Positions 23,678-31,584 of a stretch of DNA of 50,105 bases are shown one piece after another. Made by a program: the position numbers and the translations under genes. This DNA is from an uncultured Methanomassiliicoccales archaeon (GTDB lineage: Archaea; Thermoplasmatota; Thermoplasmata; Methanomassiliicoccales; Methanomethylophilaceae): assembly GCA_949298875.1 (NCBI GenBank), contig CASFYI010000052.1, positions 1-50,105 of the forward strand, in the 5' to 3' direction. Below the pieces are notes generated by a model. The model was not told the DNA's origin and ran no database searches. It worked only from the letters and a program-made list of their open reading frames with translations. The stretch's first letter is position 1. Each line of letters starts with the position of its first letter.

Positions 23678-25219
23678 CTAGATCGCCCCGCGGGAGAACA
23701 CCTCCTCCGGATCCGCCCTCTCCCTGGCGACGATCCTCCTCCCCCTGAGGAACGGCCCGATCAGGGACGACGGGTCCGCAGACACCTCGTCCACGGTCCC
23801 CTGCGATATTATCGTGCCTCCGCCGGTCCCCGCCCCGGGCCCCATCTCGATCAGATGGTCACATGCCCTGAGGGCGCGGACGTCGTGGTCCACCATGACC
23901 ACCGTGCTGCCTCCCTCGGTAAGATCTCTGACGACGCCCAAGAGACCCTCCACGTTCGATGGGTGGAGGCCGATGGAGGGCTCGTCGAGCACGTAGAGGG
24001 CACCGGTGAGCCTGCTGCGGACGGACTTGGCCAGCTGGACGCGCTGGCGCTCCCCCGTGGAGAGCGTGGATCCCGCCCTGTCCGGGGACAGGTATCCCAG
24101 GCCCAGCTGCAGGAGCCTGCGGCTGGTGCGGACGAACTCCCCGACGATGGCCTCGGCCATGGGGCGGAGCTCCGGCCCCAGCCTGTCCGGCACCCCGGAA
24201 ACCCATACGCTCAGCTCCGACAGGGGCATCGCGCAGGCCTCCGGCAGCGTGAGGCCGCAGAGCAGGACGGCCCTGGCCGCATCGTTCAGCCTGGTGCCGC
24301 CGCAGTCCTGGCACGGACGGATCGTGAGGAACCTGTCGACGCGCTCCACCGCCTTCTCGGTGAGCGCCTTCCCGAGGCTCTCCTCCACCGCCCTGCGGGC
24401 GTTGCGGTAGGTGCAGTTGAGCTCGAACAGCTTCCCGTTGCTCGATGGTATCATCACCATGCGCTGGACCTCCGGGCCGTTCATCACGATATCCTTCTCC
24501 TCGGTGGTGAGGTCGCGGTAGGGCGTGTCCATCCTGACACCGAGCTCCCCGGCGACCCTGTACATCCACTGTATGCCCATCTGGTTCCAGGCGGCGACGG
24601 CGCCCTCCCTCAGCGTGAGGGATTCATCCTGCACGAGCTTCGAATCGTCCACCTCGCGGACGACGCCGGTCCCCGAGCATCTGGCACATGCTCCGCCGCT
24701 GTTGAACGCCAGATCCTCCGCCGACAGCCCCCAGAACTCCGCCCCGCACTCGGGGCACACGAACGGGCGGTCCATCGAGAAATTGATCCCCGGAGGCACC
24801 CTGTGCCCGTTGGGGCAGCGGTAGCTTCCCAGCCTGGAGAACATGAGACGAAGGCTGTTGAGCAGCTCCGACATGGTCCCGAAGGTGCTGCGGATTCCCG
24901 GGACGGCGGGGCGCTGGTGCAGTGCCAGCGCGGCCGGGACGTTCTCCATGGAACCGACGGCCGCCTCCGATGCCTGGGATATCCTCCTGCGGGTGTAGGT
25001 GGATAGCGCCTCGAGATACCTCTTGGACCCCTCAGCATAGAGGACCCCGAGGGCGAGCGACGACTTGCCGGAACCGGACACACCGGCGATACCCACGAGG
25101 CCCCCTAGCGGCACGTCCACATCCACGTCCCTGAGGTTGTGGACCCTGGCGCCCCTGACCCTCAACGTCCTGTCGACAGACATGGACGGGGTTACGGGCC
25201 ACCACCGTCTTCTATCCAT
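23678..25219 (-). CDS. UvrA-like ABC ATPase, N-terminal half ending in an in-frame TAG
   Basis: A 513-residue frame from the ATG at 25219 to a TAG at 23678-23680, directly followed in frame by the C-terminal half. Visible: Walker A GVSGSGKSSLALGVLYAEGSKRY, zinc finger CPNG/CPECG/CARCSGTG, CQDCGGTRL, signature LSTGERQRVQLAKS, Walker B YVLDEPSIGLHP and His switch VVMVDHDVRAL. UvrA-class proteins are double ABC ATPases that bind damaged or specific DNA; this one looks like the shorter class III/drug-resistance group. The TAG could be a stop or pyrrolysine. A TATA-like element at about 25240-25245 is shared with the divergent exonuclease gene. Confidence 0.87.
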   Translation of the reverse strand: MDRRRWWPVTPSMSVDRTLRVRGARVHNLRDVDVDVPLGGLVGIAGVSGSGKSSLALGVLYAEGSKRYLEALSTYTRRRISQASEAAVGSMENVPAALALHQRPAVPGIRSTFGTMSELLNSLRLMFSRLGSYRCPNGHRVPPGINFSMDRPFVCPECGAEFWGLSAEDLAFNSGGACARCSGTGVVREVDDSKLVQDESLTLREGAVAAWNQMGIQWMYRVAGELGVRMDTPYRDLTTEEKDIVMNGPEVQRMVMIPSSNGKLFELNCTYRNARRAVEESLGKALTEKAVERVDRFLTIRPCQDCGGTRLNDAARAVLLCGLTLPEACAMPLSELSVWVSGVPDRLGPELRPMAEAIVGEFVRTSRRLLQLGLGYLSPDRAGSTLSTGERQRVQLAKSVRSRLTGALYVLDEPSIGLHPSNVEGLLGVVRDLTEGGSTVVMVDHDVRALRACDHLIEMGPGAGTGGGTIISQGTVDEVSADPSSLIGPFLRGRRIVARERADPEEVFSRGAI

Positions 25220-25239
25220 CGGAACCGCACAGCGCGATG

Positions 25240-25245
25240 TTTATC
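25240..25245. promoter_or_regulatory. Shared TATA-like element between divergent genes
   Basis: TTTATC on the plus strand and GATAAA on the minus strand lie 23 nt from the GTG at 25268 and about 21 nt from the ATG at 25219. Both transcripts would be leaderless. Confidence 0.45.
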
Positions 25246-25267
25246 TTGGAACGGCGTTGCCCCCGCC

Positions 25268-26029
25268 GTGATCAGAAACACGTTCGTGATGCTGCCCTCC
25301 GTGGGCGCCAAGAAGGAGAGGACCATCTGGGAGTCGGGCATCAGGACGTGGGACGACTTCATCTCGTCGGACTCCGTCCCGGCCATGAGACCGGAGGCGA
25401 AGGAGCGCGGGGACATCCTGCTGACGCAGGCGTGCGAGCTCCTCGACGACGGGGACTGCTCCGCCCTTGCCGACATCACGCCCAAGCCGGAGCACTGGCG
25501 CCTCTTCGGGGACTTCCGCGACGGTGCCAGCTATCTGGACATCGAGACCGACGGCCTAAGCAGGGATGCGCTGGTGACGGTCGTCACAGTGCATTCCGCA
25601 AGGGGCACCGTGACCCTGACGGAGGGCATCGACCTCTCGCCGGAGACGCTCTCGGACGCCCTGGAGGGGACGAGGATCCTCGTCACTTTCAACGGCAGCT
25701 GCTTCGACGTCCCGGTGCTCCGCAACAGCTTCCCGGAGGTGGACCTCGACTATCCGCAGTTCGACCTCCGCTTCGCATCGCGCAAGGTCGGGTACCGCGG
25801 CGGGCTGAAGCCCCTCGAGATCGACCTGGGCATCACGAGGGCGGACGAGATCGACGGGATGGACGGGGCGGACGCCGTCCGCCTGTGGAAGATGTGGGAG
25901 CGCCACGGCGACAGGGACTCCCTCGACATCCTCACGGAGTACAACCGCGCGGACACGGTCAACCTGGAGAGGATAGCCGACGTGATTTACGGCAGACTGG
26001 TGAGGGAGCATGCTGGATTCGTCTGGTGA
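25268..26029 (+). CDS. RNase H-like exonuclease (YprB/COG3359 type)
   Basis: A 253-residue protein with a GTG start, positioned 23-28 nt after a TATA-like element. It has the DEDD-type exonuclease pattern of the YprB family: SYLDIETDGLSRDALVTVVTVH (DxE), LVTFNGSCFDVPVLRNSFP (FNGxxFD), DLRFASRKVGYRGGLKPLEIDLGI, and YNRADTVNLERIAD (the last Asp). It probably degrades DNA or RNA ends with two metal ions. Its last 20 nt overlap the start of the DHH protein, so the two nucleases are co-translated. Confidence 0.85.
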   Translation: MIRNTFVMLPSVGAKKERTIWESGIRTWDDFISSDSVPAMRPEAKERGDILLTQACELLDDGDCSALADITPKPEHWRLFGDFRDGASYLDIETDGLSRDALVTVVTVHSARGTVTLTEGIDLSPETLSDALEGTRILVTFNGSCFDVPVLRNSFPEVDLDYPQFDLRFASRKVGYRGGLKPLEIDLGITRADEIDGMDGADAVRLWKMWERHGDRDSLDILTEYNRADTVNLERIADVIYGRLVREHAGFVW

Positions 26030-27458
26030 CGGCCTCCGCAGGATGTCCAGGGACCTCAGGGCGGCGGCATCCGTCCTGAGGGATGCGAAGAACATCAGGG
26101 TCGTCACGCACATCGACGCCGACGGCATCACCGCCGGGGCGATAGCGGACATGACCCTCGAGCGCATGGGCAAGGACCACACCGTCGATTTCGAGAAGAA
26201 GATCACCGACGAGGTCATCCGCTCCGTGAATTCATGGGACGGGGACGTCGTGTGGATCTGCGACCTCGGGAGCGGCTACCTGTCGGAATTCGACAGGGAC
26301 GGCCTCGTCATAACGGACCACCACGTCCCGGACCCGAAATGGAGGGGGCGCCAGATGCGTCTGGACAGCTTCGGGGGCCTCCAGCACCTGAACCCCCACA
26401 GCTACGGTTACGACGGATCGTTCGAGGTCTGCGGCGCGGGGATGACCTACCTGCTCTCCAAGGAGCTCGACCCGTCCAACACCGACCTGGCGCATCTCGC
26501 CGTCGTGGGCGCGGTGGGCGACTTCCAGGATTCCAATCACAGGCGCCTCGTCAGCCTCAACAGGACGATCCTCACCGACGCGGTGGCGACCGGCGACGTG
26601 GAGATCGACGACGACCTCCGCTACTTCGGCAGGGACACTCGCCCGATCAACCAGTATCTGCAGTATTCATCGGACCCCGTCATACCCGGCCTCTCGGACA
26701 ACCCGCGCGGATGCCTGGAGTTCCTGGACTCGCTGGGCATACCCGCCAAGGAGGGGAGCCATTGGAGGACCTGGTCGTCCCTCTCCGAAGCCGAGAGGGA
26801 ACGCGCCTCCGACAGGATCTCGGAGCTTCTCGGCCCGGAATCGGACCAGGCGTTCGGGGAGATGTACCGCATCACCCGTTACGACAGGCAGACCGGCCTG
26901 GGGGACGCCAAGGAGTTCGCCACCGTGCTGAACTCCTGCGGACGGTACGACGACGCACCGACGGGGCTGAGGGTCTGCCACGGGGACGTGGACGCCCTGC
27001 GCGTAGCCGAGGAGAATCGCGCGGAGCACCGCAAGCACATCTCCGCCGCCCTCTCGTACGTCAGAGAGAACCATCTCCTCAGGGAGAGACGCTTCATCCA
27101 GTGGTTCGATGCTGGATCGAGAATACGTGAGACGGTGGTCGGCATCGTGGCAGGGATGATGCTCACGTCGGGGGACTGCAGACGCAACCTCCCGATCATC
27201 GCATTCGCGGACTCCGACGACGGGGTCAAGGTGTCGGCCAGGGCCGGAAGGGACCTCGTAGACCGCGGACTCGACCTCTCGTCGGTGATGAAGACGGCCG
27301 CCGGCCTGGTCGGAGGATTCGGCGGAGGTCACACGGTGGCCGCAGGGGCGACCATCCCGCCGGAGAGGAAGGAGGAGTTCCTCGACATCGTGGAGGATCT
27401 CGTATCCTCGCAGCTGGAGCGACGGTCGCGGCACCCGGACGGTTTAAGCCTCGCCTAA
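26010..27458 (+). CDS. DHH-family phosphoesterase (archaeal RecJ-like nuclease)
   Basis: A 482-residue protein. DHH-domain motifs: VVTHIDADGITAGAIA, ICDLGS, GLVITDHHVPD, HLAVVGAVGD; the DHHA1 end carries GGFGGGHTVAAGATIPPER. This is the archaeal RecJ/GAN-like group of single-strand-specific nucleases that associate with the replisome or RNA ends. It overlaps the RNase H-like exonuclease gene by 20 nt. Confidence 0.9.
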   Translation: MLDSSGDGLRRMSRDLRAAASVLRDAKNIRVVTHIDADGITAGAIADMTLERMGKDHTVDFEKKITDEVIRSVNSWDGDVVWICDLGSGYLSEFDRDGLVITDHHVPDPKWRGRQMRLDSFGGLQHLNPHSYGYDGSFEVCGAGMTYLLSKELDPSNTDLAHLAVVGAVGDFQDSNHRRLVSLNRTILTDAVATGDVEIDDDLRYFGRDTRPINQYLQYSSDPVIPGLSDNPRGCLEFLDSLGIPAKEGSHWRTWSSLSEAERERASDRISELLGPESDQAFGEMYRITRYDRQTGLGDAKEFATVLNSCGRYDDAPTGLRVCHGDVDALRVAEENRAEHRKHISAALSYVRENHLLRERRFIQWFDAGSRIRETVVGIVAGMMLTSGDCRRNLPIIAFADSDDGVKVSARAGRDLVDRGLDLSSVMKTAAGLVGGFGGGHTVAAGATIPPERKEEFLDIVEDLVSSQLERRSRHPDGLSLA

Positions 27459-27516
27459 CCTCCGAACTACATATTTTTTATAGTGTTTCGAAATCCGCCG
27501 TTCCGAGGTAATACAA

Positions 27517-27684
27517 ATGGCAGTTACCATCAACGGATCCGAGTGCGTGGCTTGCGGCGCTTGCGTCGACGTCTGCCCCGAGGGCGCCCTGACCGTCGAG
27601 GACATCGCTATCGTTGACGCTGGCAAATGCGTCGACTGCGGTGCCTGCATCGACGAGTGCCCCTCCAGCTGCATCACCGAGTGA
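27517..27684 (+). CDS. 2[4Fe-4S] ferredoxin
   Basis: A 55-residue ferredoxin with two CxxCxxCxxxCP motifs (CVACGACVDVCP, CVDCGACIDECP), so two [4Fe-4S] clusters. Clostridial/archaeal type, a low-potential electron carrier in the cytosol; natural partners are reductases such as Hdr, formyl-oxidising or 2-oxoacid oxidoreductases. The ATG at 27517 follows GAGGT. A UUCG-type hairpin closes the gene at 27694. Confidence 0.95.
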   Translation: MAVTINGSECVACGACVDVCPEGALTVEDIAIVDAGKCVDCGACIDECPSSCITE

Positions 27685-27693
27685 ATCTCGTGA

Positions 27694-27727
27694 CCGTCCT
27701 TCGGGACGGAGCTGCAAACACCCTTAC
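27694..27727 (+). terminator. TTCG hairpin plus AAACACCCTTAC motif after the ferredoxin
   Basis: CCGTCC (27694-27699), TTCG, GGACGG (27704-27709), then AAACACCCTTAC at 27716-27727 and a C/T-rich tract. One of several hairpin plus CTTAC arrangements in this window. Confidence 0.65.
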
Positions 27728-27869
27728 CCCCTTTCTTATCCAATTCATTCCCTCCGTCGTTCCTCATGACATTCGTATTCTGCATTCCTAAACAATTTTA
27801 GAATAACCTAAATTATTAATACGGACACGCGATGGACGGTCACGTGGGCACAGAGCCCGGGTGATTCGA

Positions 27870-27959
27870 ATGGACAAGACGGATGCAATCAACGTGACGT
27901 TCCTGGCAGCGGTCATCATCGTGCTGGTGGCCGCGTTCGTGTACGTGAACATGGCCTGA
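27870..27959 (+). CDS. 29-residue single-pass membrane peptide
   Basis: A short frame with ATG 27870 and TGA 27957-27959. A polar start (MDKTDAINV) is followed by one membrane helix (TFLAAVIIVLVAAFVYV) and a short tail. GGGTGATT stands about 5 nt before the ATG and resembles an SD. An AT-rich promoter-like stretch (TTATTAATAC) lies upstream. No homologue is known to me. Its position before DUF169 and the MCR operon is noted, without a claim of function. Confidence 0.5.
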   Translation: MDKTDAINVTFLAAVIIVLVAAFVYVNMA

Positions 27960-28037
27960 CACCGAATCAAAACGACCCTTAAAGGGTCCCCTTCCAATTT
28001 CTAGTCTTAAGTACTGGCTGTCCGCTTCCTGCGAATC

Positions 28038-28748
28038 ATGTCGGAAATGCTCGATAAGAACAGACAGTACGCAGAGACCCTGAAGAACGTCCTGAAGCTC
28101 AGGGGCGAGCCCGTCGCGGTCAGGCTCGTCAGGAAGGGCGAGGAATACCCCGCAGGATACTCCGAGCCCGAGTCCCAGCTCAGCCACTGCCAGGCCATCT
28201 TCCGCGCACGCAAGGGCGAATCCTTCAAGCTCCCGCTCTCCAGCGAGAACTGCATGGTCGGAGCCTCCGCCCTGAACATGACCGCCACCTCCGACAAGAT
28301 CGCCAGCGGCGAGTTCCACGCCAACATCGGCATGCACGACTCCCCCGCGGCGGCCGCCAAGATGATCGCGGACAGGAAGATCGTCCCGTTCGAGTGCGAC
28401 GGCGAGGTCGTCTGCCCCCTCGGCGAGGCGGACTTCGAGCCCGACGTCGTCACCATCGAGGACATCCCCGAGAGGTGCTACTGGGTCGTCCCCCTCTCCA
28501 CCGCCGTCGAGGGCGGACGCGCGGAGTTCTCCACCTCCCCGTTCCAGTGCGCCTGCGAGGACATCACCGCGATGCCCATCGTCACCGGCAAGCCCAACAT
28601 CTCCCTCGGCTGCTTCGGCTGCAGGAAGAAGACCGACATGGCCGCTGACGAGATGGCGGTCGGCATCCCTTACGCCCTCATCCCCGGCTTCGTCGAGCAT
28701 CTCCGCAAGTACGAGACCGGCGTCATGACCAAGGCGAAGCGCGACTGA
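28038..28748 (+). CDS. DUF169 family protein
   Basis: A 236-residue protein of the DUF169 (COG2043) family: RGEPVAVRLVRKGEEYP, a conserved cysteine region (SHCQAIFRARKG; ENCMVGASALNM), VCPLGEADFEPDVV and ISLGCFGCRKKTDM. Conserved cysteines may bind a metal or cofactor. DUF169 proteins are common in methanogens and acetogens, often near one-carbon genes, with no firm function. The gene is directly upstream of the MCR operon, in the same direction, but a palindrome and separate promoters come between them. Confidence 0.85.
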   Translation: MSEMLDKNRQYAETLKNVLKLRGEPVAVRLVRKGEEYPAGYSEPESQLSHCQAIFRARKGESFKLPLSSENCMVGASALNMTATSDKIASGEFHANIGMHDSPAAAAKMIADRKIVPFECDGEVVCPLGEADFEPDVVTIEDIPERCYWVVPLSTAVEGGRAEFSTSPFQCACEDITAMPIVTGKPNISLGCFGCRKKTDMAADEMAVGIPYALIPGFVEHLRKYETGVMTKAKRD

Positions 28749-28796
28749 GGCCAGTAGCAAATTCGTCACGACCAGTAATACCAAACACATCAAAAT

Positions 28797-28827
28797 GCCA
28801 GACCGGTTATCCGTTTACCGGTCTGGC
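28797..28827. promoter_or_regulatory. Perfect palindrome (11-bp arms) next to the MCR operon TATA box
   Basis: GCCAGACCGGT (28797-28807), a 9-nt centre, then ACCGGTCTGGC (28817-28827), a perfect inverted repeat. It ends 8 nt before TTTTATATA (28835-28844). It could be an operator of the MCR operon or the terminator of the DUF169 gene, whose stop is 48 nt upstream; a TATA box so close argues for at least some regulatory use. Confidence 0.55.
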
Positions 28828-28834
28828 TGAAATC

Positions 28835-28844
28835 TTTTATATAT
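28835..28844 (+). promoter_or_regulatory. Distal TATA-like box of the MCR operon
   Basis: TTTTATATAT, followed by about 180 nt of untranslated sequence before mcrB. Together with the box at 28944 it could mean two start sites and a long leader. Confidence 0.5.
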
Positions 28845-28943
28845 TAGAAGCGGAGCCGGACCGTGTTGGTTGTTACATCCGACCAATGCGCGGGAGCCAG
28901 AAAACCCGTCGGAAACCGCGAATCTGGGCCGTTTTTCCCATTT

Positions 28944-28952
28944 CTTTATATG
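28944..28952 (+). promoter_or_regulatory. Proximal TATA-like box of the MCR operon
   Basis: TTTATATGG, about 75 nt before mcrB, which leaves roughly 50 nt of leader including the hairpin at 28986-29003 and the SD. Confidence 0.5.
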
Positions 28953-28985
28953 GAGTAAGCCATTGTCCTCATTGCAAGGGGTAAG

Positions 28986-29003
28986 CGGTCCCGAAAGGGG
29001 CCG
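28986..29003 (+). other. Leader hairpin with GAAA tetraloop and strong SD of mcrB
   Basis: CGGTCCC pairs with GGGGCCG (one G-U) around GAAA. AAGGAGGT follows at 29014-29021, 5 nt before the mcrB ATG. This SD is the strongest in the window. The hairpin may stabilise the mRNA 5' end. Confidence 0.5.
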
Positions 29004-29026
29004 TCTATAGAACAAGGAGGTATGAA

Positions 29027-30361
29027 ATGCCAAAATACGAGGACGTAGTCGACTTGTATGATGACTGCGGGAAGCGCATTGCCAAAGACATCCCGCTCGA
29101 AGCCATCAGTCCGCTGCGCAACGATGCGATCAAGAAGATCGTGTCCCTGACCAAGAGGACGTGCGCCGTCAGCCTGGCCGGTATTGAGAAAGCCCTCAAG
29201 ACCGGAAGCATGACCGGCGGAGGCGTCATCATCCAGGGAAAAGAGCTCGATCTCCCGCTCGTCGACAACGCCGAGAAGCTCGCCAAGGTCATCGAGGACT
29301 CCATCAAGGTCTACGACGACGACGGCACCGTTGTCAAAGTCAAGAGCGGTGGAAAGAACCTCGTCGCAGTCGTTCCCGAGGCCAGGATGAACGCTGGTGT
29401 CGAGTACACCACCGGATTCACCACCGTCGCCGCGGCTACCACCGAGGCCATCATCGACATGTTCGATGTCCCGATGTACAAAGCGAACATGGTCAAGGCC
29501 GCCGTCTGGGGAAGGTACCCTCAGACCATCACCTTCCAGGGCGCCAACGTCAAATCCATCCTCGAGGTTCCCCAGAACAACGAGGGAGCCGGATTCGCCC
29601 TCAGGAACATCATGGCCAACCACGTCGTCGCTCTCGTCAACAGGAACGCCATGCAGGGAACCGCTCTCTCCGCCATCTACGAGCAGTGCGGATCCTACGA
29701 GATGGGCGACCTCGTCGGCAACTTCGAGAGGGGCGGCCTCCTGAGCCTCGCCTACCAGGGACTCAACGCCAACAACATGCTCTACTCCATCGTCAAAAAG
29801 AACGGAAAGACCGGAACCGTCGGTACCGTTATCGAGTCCGTCATGGAGAGGGCCATCGAGGACGGAGTCATCCGCGTGAAAGAGACCCTGCCCTCCGGAT
29901 ACAAGGTCTACACCACCGACGACCTCCCCAAGTGGAACGCCTACGCCGCGACCGGAATGGTTGCCGCCGTCATGGTCAACGTCGGTGCCGCCAGGGCCGC
30001 CCAGGGTGTGCCCAGCACCATCCTGTACTACAACGACCTGCTCGAGCACGAGTCCGGTCTCCCCGGTGTCGACTACGGACGCGCCGAGGGTGTCGGAGTC
30101 GGTATGTCCTTCTTCTCCCACTCCATCTATGGTGGAGGCGGACCCGGACTGTTCCACGGGAACCACGTCGTTACCAGGCACGCCAAGGGAGTCCTCATCC
30201 CCGCCGTTACCGCCGGTAACTGTCTCGACGGCGGAACCCAGACCTTCTCCGCTGAGGCCACCTCTGGTCTCTTCAAAGAGGTCTTCGGAGACATTGAGGA
30301 GTTCAAGCAGCCGATGCAGTACGTCGCTGCCGAGGCCAAGAAGCTGAAGAAGAAACTCTGA
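29027..30361 (+). CDS. mcrB: Methyl-coenzyme M reductase, beta subunit
   Basis: A 444-residue beta subunit of MCR, the (alpha-beta-gamma)2 enzyme that reduces methyl-CoM with CoB-SH to methane. N-terminal [29 protein letters not shown] and the later [32 protein letters not shown]-like region and [27 protein letters not shown] match McrB; the length is normal. AAGGAGGT precedes the ATG. First gene of mcrB-D-G-A. Highly biased codon use, as in abundant proteins. Confidence 0.98.
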   Translation: MPKYEDVVDLYDDCGKRIAKDIPLEAISPLRNDAIKKIVSLTKRTCAVSLAGIEKALKTGSMTGGGVIIQGKELDLPLVDNAEKLAKVIEDSIKVYDDDGTVVKVKSGGKNLVAVVPEARMNAGVEYTTGFTTVAAATTEAIIDMFDVPMYKANMVKAAVWGRYPQTITFQGANVKSILEVPQNNEGAGFALRNIMANHVVALVNRNAMQGTALSAIYEQCGSYEMGDLVGNFERGGLLSLAYQGLNANNMLYSIVKKNGKTGTVGTVIESVMERAIEDGVIRVKETLPSGYKVYTTDDLPKWNAYAATGMVAAVMVNVGAARAAQGVPSTILYYNDLLEHESGLPGVDYGRAEGVGVGMSFFSHSIYGGGGPGLFHGNHVVTRHAKGVLIPAVTAGNCLDGGTQTFSAEATSGLFKEVFGDIEEFKQPMQYVAAEAKKLKKKL

Positions 30362-30369
30362 GGTGTGAC

Positions 30370-30804
30370 ATGTCGAGTACCACCACCCCCACAGCCGACT
30401 ACGCCGGAGTGCCTCTCCCCGAGGTGCAGATCATCACGAACCGCCTGCTCAGCGCCGAGACGACCGAGAAGGTCCTCAACGCCCTCGACGTCATCAGCGG
30501 CATCAGGCAGATCAACATGACCGGCGAAAGCCTCCCCAAGACCATCAACAGCGGTCCCGGGAAGGGGCTCGCCAACAACCACAGCGAGCGCAGGATCATC
30601 CATGTCGGGGGACAGGAGGTGGAGCTCCGCTACCTCGTCGGAGGGTTCTACATAGAGCTCGAGGTCGAGGACGAAGCCGAACTTGACGCCAAGCTGGAGG
30701 AGATCAAAGCCGCGTGCAACAGCACGATCGAGCACGGATACACGCTCCAGGTCGGCAGGTACTCGAAATACAGACCCTCACTTCATGATTACAGGAGTGC
30801 ATAA
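30370..30804 (+). CDS. mcrD: Methyl-coenzyme M reductase operon protein D
   Basis: A 144-residue Mcr[45 protein letters not shown] and [21 protein letters not shown]. McrD binds MCR and is thought to help its assembly or cofactor delivery; it is not part of the mature enzyme. It starts 8 nt after mcrB and ends 1 nt before mcrG. No mcrC follows; mcrC is in the operon at 39.5 kb. Confidence 0.96.
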   Translation: MSSTTTPTADYAGVPLPEVQIITNRLLSAETTEKVLNALDVISGIRQINMTGESLPKTINSGPGKGLANNHSERRIIHVGGQEVELRYLVGGFYIELEVEDEAELDAKLEEIKAACNSTIEHGYTLQVGRYSKYRPSLHDYRSA

Positions 30805-30805
30805 A

Positions 30806-31579
30806 ATGGCATACAAGAGGCAGTTCTATCCTGGATCCACCACCCCCGCCAAGAACAGGCGCAGGTACATGGACCCTAAGGTCAAACTGAAGAAACTGCG
30901 CGACGTCTCCATGGATGACGTCGTGAGGATCATGGGACACAGGAACCCCGGAGAGGACTACAAGTCCATCCACCCCCCAATAGAGGAGGGCAAGGAGCCC
31001 GACTGCCCCATCAGGAAACTCGTCGTCCCCATCGAGGGAGCCAAGCACGGAGACCGTGTCAGGTACATCCAGTTCACCGACTCCGTCTACTTCGCCCCCA
31101 TCTCGCCCTACCAGAGGGCCTGGATGTACCTCTCCAGGTACAGGGGAGTCGACACCGGAACCCTCTCCGGAAGGCAGATCATCGAGGTCCGCGAGCGTGA
31201 CCTCGAGGTCATGGCCAAAGAGATGATCGACAACGAGACCTTCGACCCCGCCCTGACCGGTATCAGGGGAGCCACCGTCCACGGACACGCCTGCCGTCTC
31301 GACGAGCACGGACTGATGTTCGACGGCTGGCAGAGGTACGTCTGGGACGACGAGAAGAAAGAGGTCGTCTACGTGAAGGACCAGGTCGCCATCCCGCTCG
31401 ACAGGAGGATCTCCGTCGGAAAGCCCGCCGCCATGTCCGACCTCAAGAAGAGGACCACCATCTTCAGGGCCGACGGCGTCGACATGAGGGATGACAAGGA
31501 AGTGACCATGTACGGTCTGAGGATCCACAAGCTCAGGACCCTGGGCGGATACCAGCCCTGGACCGTTAAGGGAGAGTGA
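30806..31579 (+). CDS. mcrG: Methyl-coenzyme M reductase, gamma subunit
   Basis: A 257-residue gamma subunit. The ATG at 30806 has AGGAGTG 7 nt upstream; the frame is open further upstream only inside mcrD. Family landmarks: [23 protein letters not shown] at the start, [56 protein letters not shown] and [24 protein letters not shown]. It contributes to the active-site channel of MCR. Confidence 0.98.
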   Translation: MAYKRQFYPGSTTPAKNRRRYMDPKVKLKKLRDVSMDDVVRIMGHRNPGEDYKSIHPPIEEGKEPDCPIRKLVVPIEGAKHGDRVRYIQFTDSVYFAPISPYQRAWMYLSRYRGVDTGTLSGRQIIEVRERDLEVMAKEMIDNETFDPALTGIRGATVHGHACRLDEHGLMFDGWQRYVWDDEKKEVVYVKDQVAIPLDRRISVGKPAAMSDLKKRTTIFRADGVDMRDDKEVTMYGLRIHKLRTLGGYQPWTVKGE

Positions 31580-31584
31580 TTTTC

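Noticed and set aside
22679-25219. Calling the UvrA-like gene a simple pseudogene
   Set aside because: Both halves keep every Walker, signature and zinc motif, the frame is unbroken, and TAG is very rare as a stop in this genome; readthrough or a split protein is at least as likely.
28845-28985. A riboswitch in the MCR leader
   Set aside because: One short hairpin and no recognisable conserved aptamer core; only the palindrome and the tetraloop hairpin can be supported.
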